This document shows positions 21,691 through 21,900 of a DNA stretch of 21,900 bases, piece by piece; position 1 is the stretch's first letter, and each line of letters opens with the position of its first letter. Made by a program: the position numbers and the translations under genes. The notes under the pieces are model-generated. The model searched no databases and was not told where the DNA came from. It saw only the letters and a program-made list of their open reading frames with translations. The DNA is from Desulfurivibrio alkaliphilus (GTDB taxonomy: Bacteria > Desulfobacterota > Desulfobulbia > Desulfobulbales > Desulfurivibrionaceae): the NCBI GenBank assembly GCA_011048585.1, contig DSDS01000043.1:1-21900 (forward strand), in the 5' to 3' direction.

Positions 21691-21900
21691 CTAGGGTTTT
21701 AAGTCACTTTTACTGGCCGGTCGCTGGCGCCAGGAGGCCAGCAGGAACAACGCCACCCCCACGGTGATGGCGCTGTCGGCAATGTTGAAGCCGGGCCAGT
21801 TATAACCCCGCCAGTAAAAATCGAGAAAATCGGTAACCTGGCCAAAACGGACCCGGTCGATCAGATTACCGATGGCGCCTGCGGCGATCAGGGCCAGGGC
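21691..21900 (-). CDS. lspA: signal peptidase II (lipoprotein), C-terminal part
   Basis: The last 69 codons and stop of lspA; the rest lies past the right edge. LspA is the inner-membrane aspartyl protease that removes lipoprotein signal peptides. The fragment shows GNLIDRVRFGQVTDFLDFYW and then NWPGFNIADSAITVG, which contain the two catalytic aspartates (in GNLIDR and FNIADS), then the last membrane helix (GVALFLLASW) and a short basic tail. fabD starts 10 bases after its stop. Confidence 0.95.
   Translation of the reverse strand, partial: ALALIAAGAIGNLIDRVRFGQVTDFLDFYWRGYNWPGFNIADSAITVGVALFLLASWRQRPASKSDLKP

Overview
This window is a GC-rich bacterial chromosome segment in which every gene I can support lies on the minus strand, so transcription runs from high to low coordinates. 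It is mostly conserved housekeeping sequence. The gene orders (ffh-rpsP-khpA-rimM-trmD-rplS-rnhB-yraN and rplU-rpmA-obgE-proB-proA-nadD), the RNase G next to a radical SAM/DUF2344 fusion protein, and the outer-membrane lipoprotein genes all suggest a Gram-negative bacterium. Desulfobacterota (a Desulfobulbales-like organism) is my best guess. That placement is an inference from gene content and protein style, not from a search.

Right end to left end: (1) 21900-20748 holds the C-terminal part of lspA and then fabD. (2) A clear TTGACA-17-TATTCT promoter at 20735-20707 starts a very long, tightly packed unit: ffh, rpsP, khpA, rimM, trmD, a second SPOUT-type methyltransferase, rplS, rnhB, yraN, pdxA, tmk, a TPR lipoprotein, a LolB-like lipoprotein, an 843-residue radical SAM/DUF2344 fusion protein and rng. 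Many junctions overlap by 4 to 20 bases or are separated by only 4 to 16 bases, and I see no convincing internal terminator. (3) A second TTGACA-17 promoter at 6880-6852 starts rplU-rpmA-obgE-proB-proA-nadD (ribosomal proteins L21 and L27, the ribosome-associated GTPase Obg, the first two proline-synthesis steps, NAD synthesis). (4) A third TTGACA-17 promoter at 1691-1663 starts a LuxR-type regulator followed by an alpha/beta hydrolase that runs off the left edge.

The most interesting material is in the gaps. Between rpmA and obgE four successive complementary RNA segments can form either a terminator with a U-tract or a competing hairpin, as in a classical attenuator. The leader of the LuxR gene has four alternating copies of a complementary hexamer, the third overlapping the annotated start codon. 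The ffh leader has a small hairpin followed by eight U. Within genes, the radical SAM fusion carries a stack of GC-rich palindromes in its interdomain linker, and RNase G carries a five-cysteine insertion in its S1 region.

Functionally, the two long units couple translation (L16, L19, L21, L27, RimM, TrmD, RNase G, Obg), protein export (Ffh), DNA and RNA maintenance (RNase HII, YraN, Tmk) and cofactor or amino-acid synthesis (PdxA, NadD, ProB, ProA). I found no tRNA, rRNA, insertion sequence, CRISPR array or phage gene.
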